Assembly: GCA_035654835.1 (NCBI GenBank)
Contig: DASRVZ010000056.1
Span: 1 to 24,799 of the forward strand
Direction of reading: 5' to 3'
Length of the DNA: 24,799 nucleotides
Source: UBA4719 sp035654835
GTDB taxonomy: Bacteria; Actinomycetota; Actinomycetes; Actinomycetales; Dermatophilaceae
Shown here: positions 7,774-14,762 of the stretch, piece after piece
Numbering within the stretch: position 1 is the first letter of the stretch
Layout of the letters: the number at the start of each line of letters is the position of its first letter
Notes under the pieces: model-generated
Seen by the model: the letters and a program-made list of their open reading frames with translations, nothing else
Database searches by the model: none
Told to the model about the DNA's origin: nothing
Made by a program: the position numbers and the translations under genes

Positions 7774-7803
7774 ACCATGACCGACGAAACGCTCAAAGGT
7801 CAA
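7774..7803 (-). promoter_or_regulatory. Candidate rpfB promoter
   Basis: TTGACC (7803-7798) and CATGGT (7779-7774) are separated by 18 bp on the minus strand. The -35 is good and the -10 is weak. Initiation from it would give a leader of roughly 130 nt that contains the terminator/antiterminator pair. Confidence 0.35.
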
Positions 7804-7870
7804 ATTTCGGTAAAGATCACCCATGAGAAAGGTAAAGCGCGGGACCGCTCCGCGAGGACTACCACGCCGA

Positions 7871-8716
7871 CTACCAGCGGCCGTAGATCCGCTCCGAGTT
7901 GGCCGCTACGGCGGTGCACAAAGCGGGAACATCCACGTTCAACACGCCCGCCATCGCCCGAACGGTCAACGGCACCAGGTAGGGCGCATTGATCGCCCCA
8001 CGATGCGGCGCCGGGGTGAGAAACGGCGCGTCGGTCTCGACCAGCAGGTTGTCCATCGGCGTGACCGCGAGCGCATTGCGCAACCCCCTGGCGTTCTTGA
8101 ACGTGACCGTCCCCGAGAAGGACAGGAAGTAGCCCAGCTCGACACTCTCGCGCGCCATCGCGATGTCGCCGGAGAAGCAGTGCAGGACCGTGTGCTCGGG
8201 CGCCCCTTCCTCCGCCAGGATGCGGAGGACGTCCTCGTGGGCATCGCGGTCGTGGACCTGCAAGACCTTGCCCGTGCGTTTGGCCAGGTCGATATGCCAA
8301 CGGAAGGAGTCCTGCTGTGCCTGAACGCCTTCAGGAGCCGTACGAAAGTAGTCCAACCCCGTCTCGCCAATGACCCGGACCCTGGGGTGGGAGGCGAGCC
8401 GTTCAATCTCGGCCTTGGCCGAGTCGAGCTCGCCGATGGCGTGCAGCTTGGGTGCCTCGTTCGGATGGAGTGCCACGCCACCCAGCAGTGCGGCATAACG
8501 GTCGATGACCTCGACGGTGAAGCGCGCGCTCGTGAGGTCGCAGCCGATCTGGATCATGCGGGGTACGCCGACGGCCGTCGCGTCGTCAATGACGGCCTGG
8601 ATGTCAGGAAGGTCGCTGTCGTCTCTTGCGATGTCGAGGTGGGTGTGGTTGTCGACGACCGGGACGGGCAGAGCGTCCGGGGCCGGGGGGCGGCCAGAAT
8701 GTCCAGAGCTGCTCAC
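7871..8716 (-). CDS. tatD: TatD family metal-dependent hydrolase
   Basis: A 281-residue TIM-barrel protein of the TatD (YcfH/YabD) family. These are metal-dependent phosphoesterases with reported 3'-5' DNase activity. Metal-binding signatures are VDNHTHLD (His24, His26), the Glu in GETGLDYF, QVHDRDAHED, HCFSG and ETDAPFLTP. The C-terminus is intact. The GTG start overlaps the metG stop by four bases (GTGA), so it is translationally coupled to metG. The metG-tatD-rpfB order is conserved in actinobacteria. The cellular role is uncertain; a link to DNA repair or turnover is inferred from family members only. Confidence 0.95.
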   Translation of the reverse strand: MSSSGHSGRPPAPDALPVPVVDNHTHLDIARDDSDLPDIQAVIDDATAVGVPRMIQIGCDLTSARFTVEVIDRYAALLGGVALHPNEAPKLHAIGELDSAKAEIERLASHPRVRVIGETGLDYFRTAPEGVQAQQDSFRWHIDLAKRTGKVLQVHDRDAHEDVLRILAEEGAPEHTVLHCFSGDIAMARESVELGYFLSFSGTVTFKNARGLRNALAVTPMDNLLVETDAPFLTPAPHRGAINAPYLVPLTVRAMAGVLNVDVPALCTAVAANSERIYGRW

Positions 8717-10527
8717 TCGGACTCGTCGCTGTCGGCTTCCGGTTTGAGCCGCTCGAGCTCTTCATCGATCACCGACGGGTCCAGCTTGGTGAAGATCGGG
8801 AACGGCTTGGGGATCGGAGTGCCCACCATGATCGGGTGTGACTCCCAGCGCGGTGTCGCCGTGTAGTCCCCGGTGATGATCAGGTAGCCGTCGCCACCGT
8901 CCAGGTCCTCGACCTCCTCGATGCGGGGCATTGGCGCGATCTCGCCCTGGCCGCCCATCGCCACATGGACCTGATTGCAGCTGTGCGGCAGGAAGGGGCT
9001 GAGCATCGTCGTGCAGTCACTGACCGCCTGGGCAAGAACATGCAGGATCGTTCCGAGCCGCTCGCGTTCGTCGTCGGCCTTGAGCTTGAACGGTGCCTGG
9101 TCGGTGACGTACTTGTTGACCTCGGCCACGACCCGCATGACCTCGCCGATCGCCTGCTTCTGCCGATGCCGCTCGATCAGGGCACCAACGGTCGCGAAGC
9201 CCTCGTTGACGGTTGCCAGGAGGACCTTGTCGTCGGCGTTCAGCTCGGTCGCAGCAGGGATCTGGCCGAAGCCGCGGTGGATCATCGTGGCCGTGCGGTT
9301 GACCAGGTTGCCCCAGCCGGCGACCAGCTCACCGTTGGTGCGCTTGACGAACTCGGCCCAGGTGAAGTCGCTGTCCTGGTTCTCTGGACCGGCCGCCGAG
9401 AGGAAGTACCGCAGCGCGTCCGGCTGGTAGCGCTCGAGGACGTCGCGGACGTAGATCACGACGCCGCGGCTGGACGAGAACTGCTTGCCCTCCATGGTGA
9501 GGAACTCGGAGCTCACCACCTCGGTCGGGAGCTGCAGCACGCCATACGGTCCGGGCTTGCCATCCTTGTCACCCAGTCCGTCGTAGGCCAGCAGCTCGGC
9601 CGGCCAGATCTGCGAGTGGAAGGTGATGTTGTCCTTGCCCATGAAGTAGTAGGACAGGGTCTCGGGGTCGTTCCACCAGTCGCGCCAGGCCTCAGGGTTA
9701 CCGCTCCGACGAGCCCACTCGATCGATGCCGACAGATAGCCGATGACCGCGTCGAACCAGACATAGAGCCGCTTGGGCTGATCGCGCCAGCCGTCCAGCG
9801 GGATCGGGATGCCCCAGTCGATGTCGCGGGTCATCGCCCGCGGCCGGATGTCGTCGAGGATGTTCTGGCTGAACTTGATGACGTTGGGGCGCCAGGTGCC
9901 CGACGCCTCGCGACCGTCGAGCCACTCGCCAAGCGCCTCGGCCAGCGCGGGCAGGTCGAGGAAGAAGTGTTGGGTCTCGACGAACACCGGCTTCTCGCCG
10001 TTGATCTTGCTGTGCGGGTTCAACAGCTCCGTCGCGTCGAGCTGGTTTCCGCAGTTGTCGCACTGATCGCCGCGCGCCTCGGCGTAGCCACAGATCGGGC
10101 AGGTGCCCTCGATGTAGCGGTCCGGCAGGGTGCGGCCGGTCGACGGGCTGATCGCACCGCTGGTGGTCCGCTCGACCATGTAGCCATTGGCGTGGACCGT
10201 CGTGAACATCTCTTGCACCACGGCGTAGTGGTTGGGGGTCGTCGTGCGGGTGAACAGGTCGTAGGACAGGCCCAGTCCGGCGAGGTCCTCCACGATGATG
10301 CGGTTGTTCTTGTCCGCCAGCTCCTTGGGGGTCACCCCCTGCTCGTCGGCCGCCACCAGGATCGGGGTGCCGTGCTCGTCGGTGCCGCTCACCATCAGGA
10401 CGTCGTGACCCGCCATCCGCATGTAGCGGCTGAAAACGTCAGAGGGCACACCAAATCCGGCGACGTGGCCGATGTGGCGCGGGCCGTTTGCGTACGGCCA
10501 GGCGACTGCAGACAGGACCTTGCTCAT
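8713..10527 (-). CDS. metG: Methionyl-tRNA synthetase
   Basis: A 604-residue class I aminoacyl-tRNA synthetase that charges tRNA-Met in the cytoplasm. It has the HIGH motif (18-21) and a zinc knuckle with four Cys (143, 146, 156, 159) in CPICGYAEARGDQCDNCG. The catalytic core includes RLYVWFDAVIGYLSA and FMGKDNITFHSQIWP. The KMSKS-loop counterpart reads KQFSSSR at 348-354, without the second lysine; I believe this is a normal variant in this actinobacterial group. The anticodon-binding domain follows, and there is no C-terminal tRNA-binding extension. The frame stays open upstream to 10680, but the start is ATG 10527. A TAGGCT -10 ends seven bases before it and conserved sequence begins there. 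Confidence 0.96.
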   Translation of the reverse strand: MSKVLSAVAWPYANGPRHIGHVAGFGVPSDVFSRYMRMAGHDVLMVSGTDEHGTPILVAADEQGVTPKELADKNNRIIVEDLAGLGLSYDLFTRTTTPNHYAVVQEMFTTVHANGYMVERTTSGAISPSTGRTLPDRYIEGTCPICGYAEARGDQCDNCGNQLDATELLNPHSKINGEKPVFVETQHFFLDLPALAEALGEWLDGREASGTWRPNVIKFSQNILDDIRPRAMTRDIDWGIPIPLDGWRDQPKRLYVWFDAVIGYLSASIEWARRSGNPEAWRDWWNDPETLSYYFMGKDNITFHSQIWPAELLAYDGLGDKDGKPGPYGVLQLPTEVVSSEFLTMEGKQFSSSRGVVIYVRDVLERYQPDALRYFLSAAGPENQDSDFTWAEFVKRTNGELVAGWGNLVNRTATMIHRGFGQIPAATELNADDKVLLATVNEGFATVGALIERHRQKQAIGEVMRVVAEVNKYVTDQAPFKLKADDERERLGTILHVLAQAVSDCTTMLSPFLPHSCNQVHVAMGGQGEIAPMPRIEEVEDLDGGDGYLIITGDYTATPRWESHPIMVGTPIPKPFPIFTKLDPSVIDEELERLKPEADSDESE

Positions 10528-10534
10528 GACCCAG

Positions 10535-10540
10535 AGCCTA
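10535..10540 (-). promoter_or_regulatory. Leaderless-type -10 element for metG
   Basis: TAGGCT on the minus strand lies seven bases before metG ATG 10527, with no ribosome binding site between. It sits in the 59-bp divergent region shared with the SRPBCC gene. Confidence 0.6.
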
Positions 10541-10586
10541 GGGGGTGGCGACCGGGACGTCGTTTTCCCCGTGCGAGAATTCGGAC

Positions 10587-11057
10587 ATGGCCGACGTCCG
10601 CGAGTCCCTTGCCATTGCCGCAACCGCGGACGCCGTCTACGACCTTGTCGCTGACCTTCCCCGTATGGGCGAGTGGTCACCCGAGTGCGAGCGGGTCGCG
10701 TGGCGCGGTGGCGCCACCTGTGCCGCGAAGGGTGCCCAGTTCCTGGGTTTCAACAGGGCGGGGTCGATCCGGTGGGTGACCCAGGGCGAGGTCGTCACCG
10801 CCGAGCGCGGTCGCCACCTGGCTTTCGAGATCCGCTTCGGTCTGCTGGGCATCGCCCGTTGGGAGTACTTCATCGTTCCCGATGACGCCGATCCTTCCTC
10901 CTGCACCGTCGTCGAGGAGTGGACCGACCGGCGACCGGGCTGGTACGCCGGACCCGTCGACAAGGCGTTCGGCTCTCGCACCACGACCAACCGCCACGGC
11001 ATCGAAAAGACCCTGGCCAACCTCAAGCTCGCTGCTGAAGCCGGCGTGCACCTCTGA
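10587..11057 (+). CDS. SRPBCC family protein (polyketide cyclase/dehydrase-like)
   Basis: A 156-residue START-like (SRPBCC) fold protein. The opening RESLAIAATADAVYDLVADLPRMGEWSPECERVAW is the hallmark of the polyketide_cyc2 family. WEYFIVPDDADPSSCTVVEEWTDRR and a long C-terminal helix (about 135-152) follow. These small proteins bind hydrophobic ligands in a deep cavity; neither ligand nor reaction can be read here. ATG 10587 is chosen because conserved sequence starts there. GAGAAT, preceded by TG, ends six bases upstream and may act as an extended -10 for a leaderless transcript. It is divergent from metG and convergent with argJ. Confidence 0.88.
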   Translation: MADVRESLAIAATADAVYDLVADLPRMGEWSPECERVAWRGGATCAAKGAQFLGFNRAGSIRWVTQGEVVTAERGRHLAFEIRFGLLGIARWEYFIVPDDADPSSCTVVEEWTDRRPGWYAGPVDKAFGSRTTTNRHGIEKTLANLKLAAEAGVHL

Positions 11058-11073
11058 CTGCTGGGCCGGCCGC

Positions 11074-12243
11074 TCAGGTCGTGTAGCTGGAGTTCAGGCG
11101 CACATAGTCCTCGGTGAGGTCACATCCATACACGGTCCAGGTGCCGTCCGCGATGCCGAGCTCGACCCCGATCCGGACCTCATCCAGGCGCAGGTGGGAC
11201 CCAACTGCCGCCAGTGCGGCGCTGTCCGGCTCGTCGGGGTAGACCTCGATCCCGCCGAAGGAGATGCGCACCCGCTCGGGCTCGATGTCAAGGTCGTCCT
11301 GGCACTTGCCGATAGCCATCGTGACCCGCCCCCAGTTCGGGTCACTACCGTGCACCATCGTCTTGACCAGCGGCGAGTTGACGATCGACTTGCCCACCCG
11401 TTTGGCCTGTGAGCCGTCCCGGGCACCGTGCACGTCGACGACGATCAACCGGCCAGCGCCCTCGCCATCGGACGCGATGTCCCGGACCAACGCGAGACAC
11501 ACCTGGTACAACGCCTCCTCGAACGCCACCGAATCGACTGTCCCGGCCAGCCCGTTGGCGAAGATCGCTGCCGTGTCACTGGTCGAGGTGTCCGAGTCGA
11601 TGCTCACCGAGTTGAACGTCCGGTCGACCACAGCGCGGAAGGTCACGTCCAGCTGCTCCGGATCCATCGCAGCATCGGTGCACACGAACGCCAGCATGGT
11701 GGCCATATCCGGCTCGATCATGCCGACGCCTTTGGCGATCCCCACGATCCGGGCCTCGCCAACGCGGGCGGTGCGCAGCTTCAAACGTGTGTCAGTGGTC
11801 ATGATCGCGCGCGCAGCCGCCGCGAAATCGGATTCTTCAAAGGGCCACCGCAGGCTGTCCAGATGCTCGCGCACGGCGGCCATCGGGTAACGGCGGCCGA
11901 TCACTCCGGTGGAGGCGATCAACAGCTCCTCCACCGGCGTCCCGATGATCGAGGCCACCCGGTCACGGATCTCCACCGCGTCCGCGAACCCGGCGGCCCC
12001 GGTCGCAACGTTGGCGTTGCGAGCCAGGACCACCACCCCGCGGGCATTCCTTGATCGAGCGGCCTCGCGACTGAGCTCGACGCTGGCACCGGCGAACCGG
12101 GACCGGGTGAACACCGCCGCGCTGATTGCCGGCACGGTCGAGATCATGATCGCCACGTCGTCACGGTCGTCGTCCTGCAAGCCGGCATGACCCGTGTGGA
12201 TGCGAAAGCCCTGGGGCCAGGAGTCCTCTGATGGGGGCAGCAT
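11074..12243 (-). CDS. argJ: ArgJ-family ornithine acetyltransferase, OAT2-like
   Basis: A 389-residue self-processing Ntn-hydrolase. ArgJ moves the acetyl group from N-acetylornithine to glutamate; some members also use acetyl-CoA. The autoproteolysis site is GVGMIEPDMATML, so cleavage is expected between Ala181 and the nucleophile Thr182. The oxyanion segment is ASTGVIGR (110-117). The phrases VFTRSRFAG, ARGVVVLARNANVATG, RAIMTTDTR and YGCDLTEDYVRLNSSYTT resemble, from memory, the OAT2 protein of the Streptomyces clavuligerus clavulanate cluster more than housekeeping ArgJ. No argB, argC, argD or argF lies in the window. A leaderless-type TAGGGT precedes ATG 12243. Whether it serves arginine synthesis or another acetyl transfer is open. 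Confidence 0.9.
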   Translation of the reverse strand: MLPPSEDSWPQGFRIHTGHAGLQDDDRDDVAIMISTVPAISAAVFTRSRFAGASVELSREAARSRNARGVVVLARNANVATGAAGFADAVEIRDRVASIIGTPVEELLIASTGVIGRRYPMAAVREHLDSLRWPFEESDFAAAARAIMTTDTRLKLRTARVGEARIVGIAKGVGMIEPDMATMLAFVCTDAAMDPEQLDVTFRAVVDRTFNSVSIDSDTSTSDTAAIFANGLAGTVDSVAFEEALYQVCLALVRDIASDGEGAGRLIVVDVHGARDGSQAKRVGKSIVNSPLVKTMVHGSDPNWGRVTMAIGKCQDDLDIEPERVRISFGGIEVYPDEPDSAALAAVGSHLRLDEVRIGVELGIADGTWTVYGCDLTEDYVRLNSSYTT

Positions 12244-12250
12244 TCGTCAA

Positions 12251-12256
12251 ACCCTA
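12251..12256 (-). promoter_or_regulatory. Leaderless-type -10 element for the argJ-like gene
   Basis: TAGGGT on the minus strand is followed by seven bases and then ATG 12243. No Shine-Dalgarno sequence is present, so transcription is expected to start at the start codon. Confidence 0.55.
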
Positions 12257-12272
12257 GACGGCTGATGGCTCG

Positions 12273-12563
12273 TCAGCGGTTGGCTCCTACCGGCAATGCC
12301 CGGGTGTCGGTGAGGTCGACGTCCATCTCGGCCAGCTCCTCATCCCAAGCGCCACCGCCGTGGTCGTCACCGGCTGCGAACGCAACCTCGTCGAACGGGT
12401 CCTTGCCGCTCAGCACCAGATCGGCGCGGTCCTTGTCGAACTCGCCGGTCCACTTGCCGAGGTACTTCAGCAGCTTGAAGATCGAGATGCCGGTCACCAG
12501 CCGCAATATCGTGCCGAGCACCAGGATGACGAACAGAAAACAGGTGGCGTAGAACCCGAACAT
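12273..12563 (-). CDS. Small single-pass membrane protein of unknown function
   Basis: A 96-residue protein that I do not recognise. The first 30 residues form one hydrophobic helix (FYATCFLFVILVLGTILRLVTG). A short basic region ISIFKLLKYLGKWTG follows, then an acidic, Gly- and Asp-rich tail (DDHGGGAWDEELAEMDVDLTD). This predicts an N-terminal membrane anchor with an acidic cytoplasmic tail. GGAAAGG lies just before ATG 12563 as a ribosome binding site. It is upstream of and codirectional with argJ, with 29 bp between them. Its start abuts the truncated response-regulator relic on the other strand. Confidence 0.65.
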   Translation of the reverse strand: MFGFYATCFLFVILVLGTILRLVTGISIFKLLKYLGKWTGEFDKDRADLVLSGKDPFDEVAFAAGDDHGGGAWDEELAEMDVDLTDTRALPVGANR

Positions 12564-12782
12564 GACCTTTCCGAGGCTGATCTGGACGCCGTCGTCGCCG
12601 AGCTGCGCCCGTCCGGCGAGGGTCTTTCGGCAGCCGAGGTCGCCGCAAAGGTCGGGGCATCACGAGTCACAGCGCGTCGCTATCTTGAGCATCTCGCCGA
12701 CTCCACGCTTGTCGTACGGCGTTCGCGCTACGGCGGTGCCGGGCGGCCCGAGGTCGAGTATCGCTGGGTCGGCGCCGGCTGA
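12564..12782 (+). pseudogene. C-terminal remnant of a CitB/DcuR-type response regulator
   Basis: The plus-strand frame ending at TGA 12780-12782 encodes about 72 residues. These match the DNA-binding end of response regulators of the citrate/dicarboxylate type. The segments are SEADLDAVVAELRPSGEGLSA, EVAAKVGASRVTARRYLEHL and RYGGAGRPEVEYRW. ASRVTARRYLE is the recognition helix pattern. The receiver domain and linker are absent. No ATG lies in this frame near the start of the homology, and upstream sequence is antisense to the small membrane-protein gene. No sensor kinase is next to it. It looks like a 5'-truncated relic, although a short HTH protein initiated from a non-ATG codon cannot be excluded. 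Confidence 0.65.
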
Positions 12783-12857
12783 GCTCATCCCGAAATTGGC
12801 CTGCGGAGCGCTGGTGAAGTTGGAGCAAAGCCGTCATTGCAGTCATGCTGGACAGTA

Positions 12858-13787
12858 ATGTCACCATTCGAGCGAGATCAAAGCCAGCCCAGCGGCTCCC
12901 CTGTCGACCCCGCACGCGAGGCGCCGGCGCCCTTCGCGCCGACCTCTGACGCCGACGAGTCCGCGGCCCACATTGCCGAGCTGGTGCGCCGAACCACCGA
13001 GGCCAAGGGCCTACCAGGCCCTTCGCACGTTGCCCGTCCGGACGTCACGATGGCACAGGCGCCTCCGACGCCCACCCGCCAGGTCCCACGACCGGCCGTC
13101 GCCCCGATCGCGGCACCGCCCGTCGCCCCGATCGCGGCACCGGACGCTCCCCCGGTCTCCCCACCGGACGACGTGACGCCGCGCCCCGCGATGCGGGCGC
13201 CGTCGCGGCTGACGACGTGGCCGCCGTCGCGAACGACTCTGGCCATCGCCGGCGCCCTGGTCGTTCTGCTGATCGGTGGCGGCGTGGCTCTGTCACATCC
13301 GTCCGGCTCGACTGCGACACCCCCCGCGCCCACCGCCCAGGCAGTGGCGCCAGCCGGCTATGTCGTCAAGGTCACGGACGCGATCACCGACTGCGCAGGC
13401 CATTCGCGCGGTAAGGCGCAGGTCTCGTTCAAGGCTGAGAACTGCGTGAAGGCAACGCGATTGCTCGCGACCGGTGAGGTCGGCGGCCGACCGGTGCTCT
13501 TCGTCGTGTCGCGGATAGAGATGGCGACCGGCAAGGCAGCAGCCTCGGTCAAACAGGTCCTGGACGGCAGCGGAACCGGCAATCTCAACGACCTGCTGCG
13601 CGACGGCAAGACCTACCCGGGAGCGCCCGCAAAGATGCCGAGCTCCGGATACGCCTCGCTGCAGACGGGCACGGTCGTCACCGTGGCTGAGGCGGGGTTC
13701 GTCGACGACGGCCGATCGTCAAACACCGACCCGGCTCTCCGCGCCGCAGCCGCAGAGGTTGCCGGGAAGGTCTCCACCCAAGACTGA
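12858..13787 (+). CDS. Membrane-anchored protein with proline-rich cytoplasmic region, unknown function
   Basis: A 309-residue protein of no family I recognise. Residues 1-120 are hydrophilic and Pro/Ala-rich. They include a short helix (SAAHIAELVRRTTEAKG) and a tandem VAPIAAP repeat. One transmembrane helix lies at about 127-146 (TLAIAGALVVLLIGGGVALS). The external part (about 150-309) is a compact domain with two cysteines, Cys179 and Cys196, spaced to form a disulfide. It is rich in beta-like segments such as GRPVLFVVSRIEM. Topology is predicted cytoplasm-in, domain-out. ATG 12858 is preferred over an in-frame TTG at 12837, and TTGGAG/CATGCT upstream may be a weak promoter. It is convergent with rsmI. 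Confidence 0.75.
   Translation: MSPFERDQSQPSGSPVDPAREAPAPFAPTSDADESAAHIAELVRRTTEAKGLPGPSHVARPDVTMAQAPPTPTRQVPRPAVAPIAAPPVAPIAAPDAPPVSPPDDVTPRPAMRAPSRLTTWPPSRTTLAIAGALVVLLIGGGVALSHPSGSTATPPAPTAQAVAPAGYVVKVTDAITDCAGHSRGKAQVSFKAENCVKATRLLATGEVGGRPVLFVVSRIEMATGKAAASVKQVLDGSGTGNLNDLLRDGKTYPGAPAKMPSSGYASLQTGTVVTVAEAGFVDDGRSSNTDPALRAAAAEVAGKVSTQD
13096..13142 (+). repeat. In-frame 24-bp tandem duplication inside the proline-rich region
   Basis: Twenty-three identical bases at 13096-13118 recur at 13120-13142 with a 24-bp period. They encode two copies of VAPIAAP. The period keeps the frame, so this lengthens the linker without harming the gene. Confidence 0.85.
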
Positions 13788-13804
13788 CGGCCGTCTCGCA
13801 CCTC

Positions 13805-13836
13805 GGGTCACGTCGGGTCTGGGGTCACGTCGGGTC
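13805..13836. repeat. 17-bp-period tandem repeat spanning the rsmI stop codon
   Basis: GGGTCACGTCGGGTC occurs at 13805-13819 and again at 13822-13836. The second copy contains the rsmI stop codon. On the minus strand the unit reads GACCCGACGTGACCC, so the sequence around the TGA has been duplicated downstream of the gene. Confidence 0.8.
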
Positions 13837-14682
13837 AGGCGAGCGCCGAGCGGCCAACGCCGCGTTGTACAGGTCCTTCCGGCGCAGTCCGGTCGCCGCG
13901 GCCACCTCTGTGCTGACATCCTTGAGCCGTTCACCTGCAGCCACCCGTGCCTGTATGCCGGCCACGGCCACTTCGGGATCGGTCACCACAGCCGGCGCAC
14001 CGCCGACCACGATGGTGATCTCGCCCTTGACGCCGTCGGTCGCCCACACAGCCAGGTCTGCCAGCCCACCACGCTTGACCTCTTCATAGGTCTTGGTCAG
14101 CTCCCGGCACACCGCTGCGGGGCGATCCGCACCGAACGCCTGAGCCATCGCCGCCAGAGTCGCATCAAGTCGGTGCGGCGCCTCGAAGAAGATCATCGTC
14201 CGTCTCTCCTGCTCCATCGCCTGGAGCGAGCGCCGCCTCTCCCCCGCCTTTCGTGACAGAAAACCCTCAAAACAGAACCGGTCCACCGGCAGCCCGGACA
14301 CTGCCAGCGCCATCAGGACTGCGCTCGGGCCGGGCACGCAGGTGACCTTCACGCCGGCCTCGACCGCGGCGGCGACCAGGCGATAGCCGGGGTCGGACAC
14401 GGACGGCATACCGGCGTCCGTCACGACCACCACGCGTGCGCCACTCACCAACCGGGCCAGGAGGTCCGCGGTGCGCGTCGCTTCGTTGTGCTCGTGGTAG
14501 CTGACGACCGACCCCGACGGCCTCACCTCGAGCGCGCCGCACAGGCGCTTGAAGCGCCTGGTGTCCTCGGCCGCGACCACATCGGCCGTCGCGATCTCCA
14601 GTGCGAGGCGCGGTGCAGCGTCGCGCGGATCACCGATCGGGGTGGCTGCAAGGACGAGGACACCGGCGCCGGAGTTGGTCAC
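13825..14682 (-). CDS. rsmI: 16S rRNA (cytidine1402-2'-O)-methyltransferase RsmI
   Basis: A 285-residue SAM-dependent methyltransferase of the tetrapyrrole-methylase fold. It 2'-O-methylates C1402 in the decoding centre of 16S rRNA. Signature blocks are LVLAATPIGD at the N-terminus, AAEDTRRFKRL, SYHEHNE, VVVTDAGMPSVSDPGYRLV, CVPGPSAVLMALAVSGLP, FCFEGFLSRKAGERR and FFEAPHRLDATL. The GTG at 14682 is preferred. It lies 24 nt inside an in-frame ATG (14706), has an AGAGGA ribosome binding site and puts the conserved block at residue 8, as in the family. It is divergent from the mannosyltransferase gene, an adjacency conserved in actinobacteria including mycobacteria. The C-terminus ends inside a tandem repeat. 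Confidence 0.94.
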   Translation of the reverse strand: MTNSGAGVLVLAATPIGDPRDAAPRLALEIATADVVAAEDTRRFKRLCGALEVRPSGSVVSYHEHNEATRTADLLARLVSGARVVVVTDAGMPSVSDPGYRLVAAAVEAGVKVTCVPGPSAVLMALAVSGLPVDRFCFEGFLSRKAGERRRSLQAMEQERRTMIFFEAPHRLDATLAAMAQAFGADRPAAVCRELTKTYEEVKRGGLADLAVWATDGVKGEITIVVGGAPAVVTDPEVAVAGIQARVAAGERLKDVSTEVAAATGLRRKDLYNAALAARRSPDPT

Positions 14683-14749
14683 GCCCTCGATCCTCTCAGG
14701 GGACATGGTTCGCACGACAGGGGATGTGATGATCCACGGCTGCGCTGCA

Positions 14750-14755
14750 TACGAT
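14750..14755 (+). promoter_or_regulatory. Leaderless-type -10 element for the mannosyltransferase gene
   Basis: TACGAT is followed by seven bases and ATG 14763. It overlaps the upstream in-frame ATG at 14754, which favours 14763 as the real start codon. Confidence 0.5.
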
Positions 14756-14762
14756 GTCAGCC

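Noticed and set aside
7637..7870. c-di-AMP (ydaO/yuaA) riboswitch upstream of rpfB
   Set aside because: I could not find the conserved core of that riboswitch. Only the terminator and antiterminator hairpins are supported.
10528..10680. N-terminal extension of metG to 10680
   Set aside because: The leader is Arg/Pro-rich, overlaps the divergent SRPBCC gene and is not conserved, and a leaderless -10 sits just before ATG 10527.
8965..10779. Long plus-strand frame opposite metG
   Set aside because: It is antisense to a complete methionyl-tRNA synthetase and has shadow-type composition.
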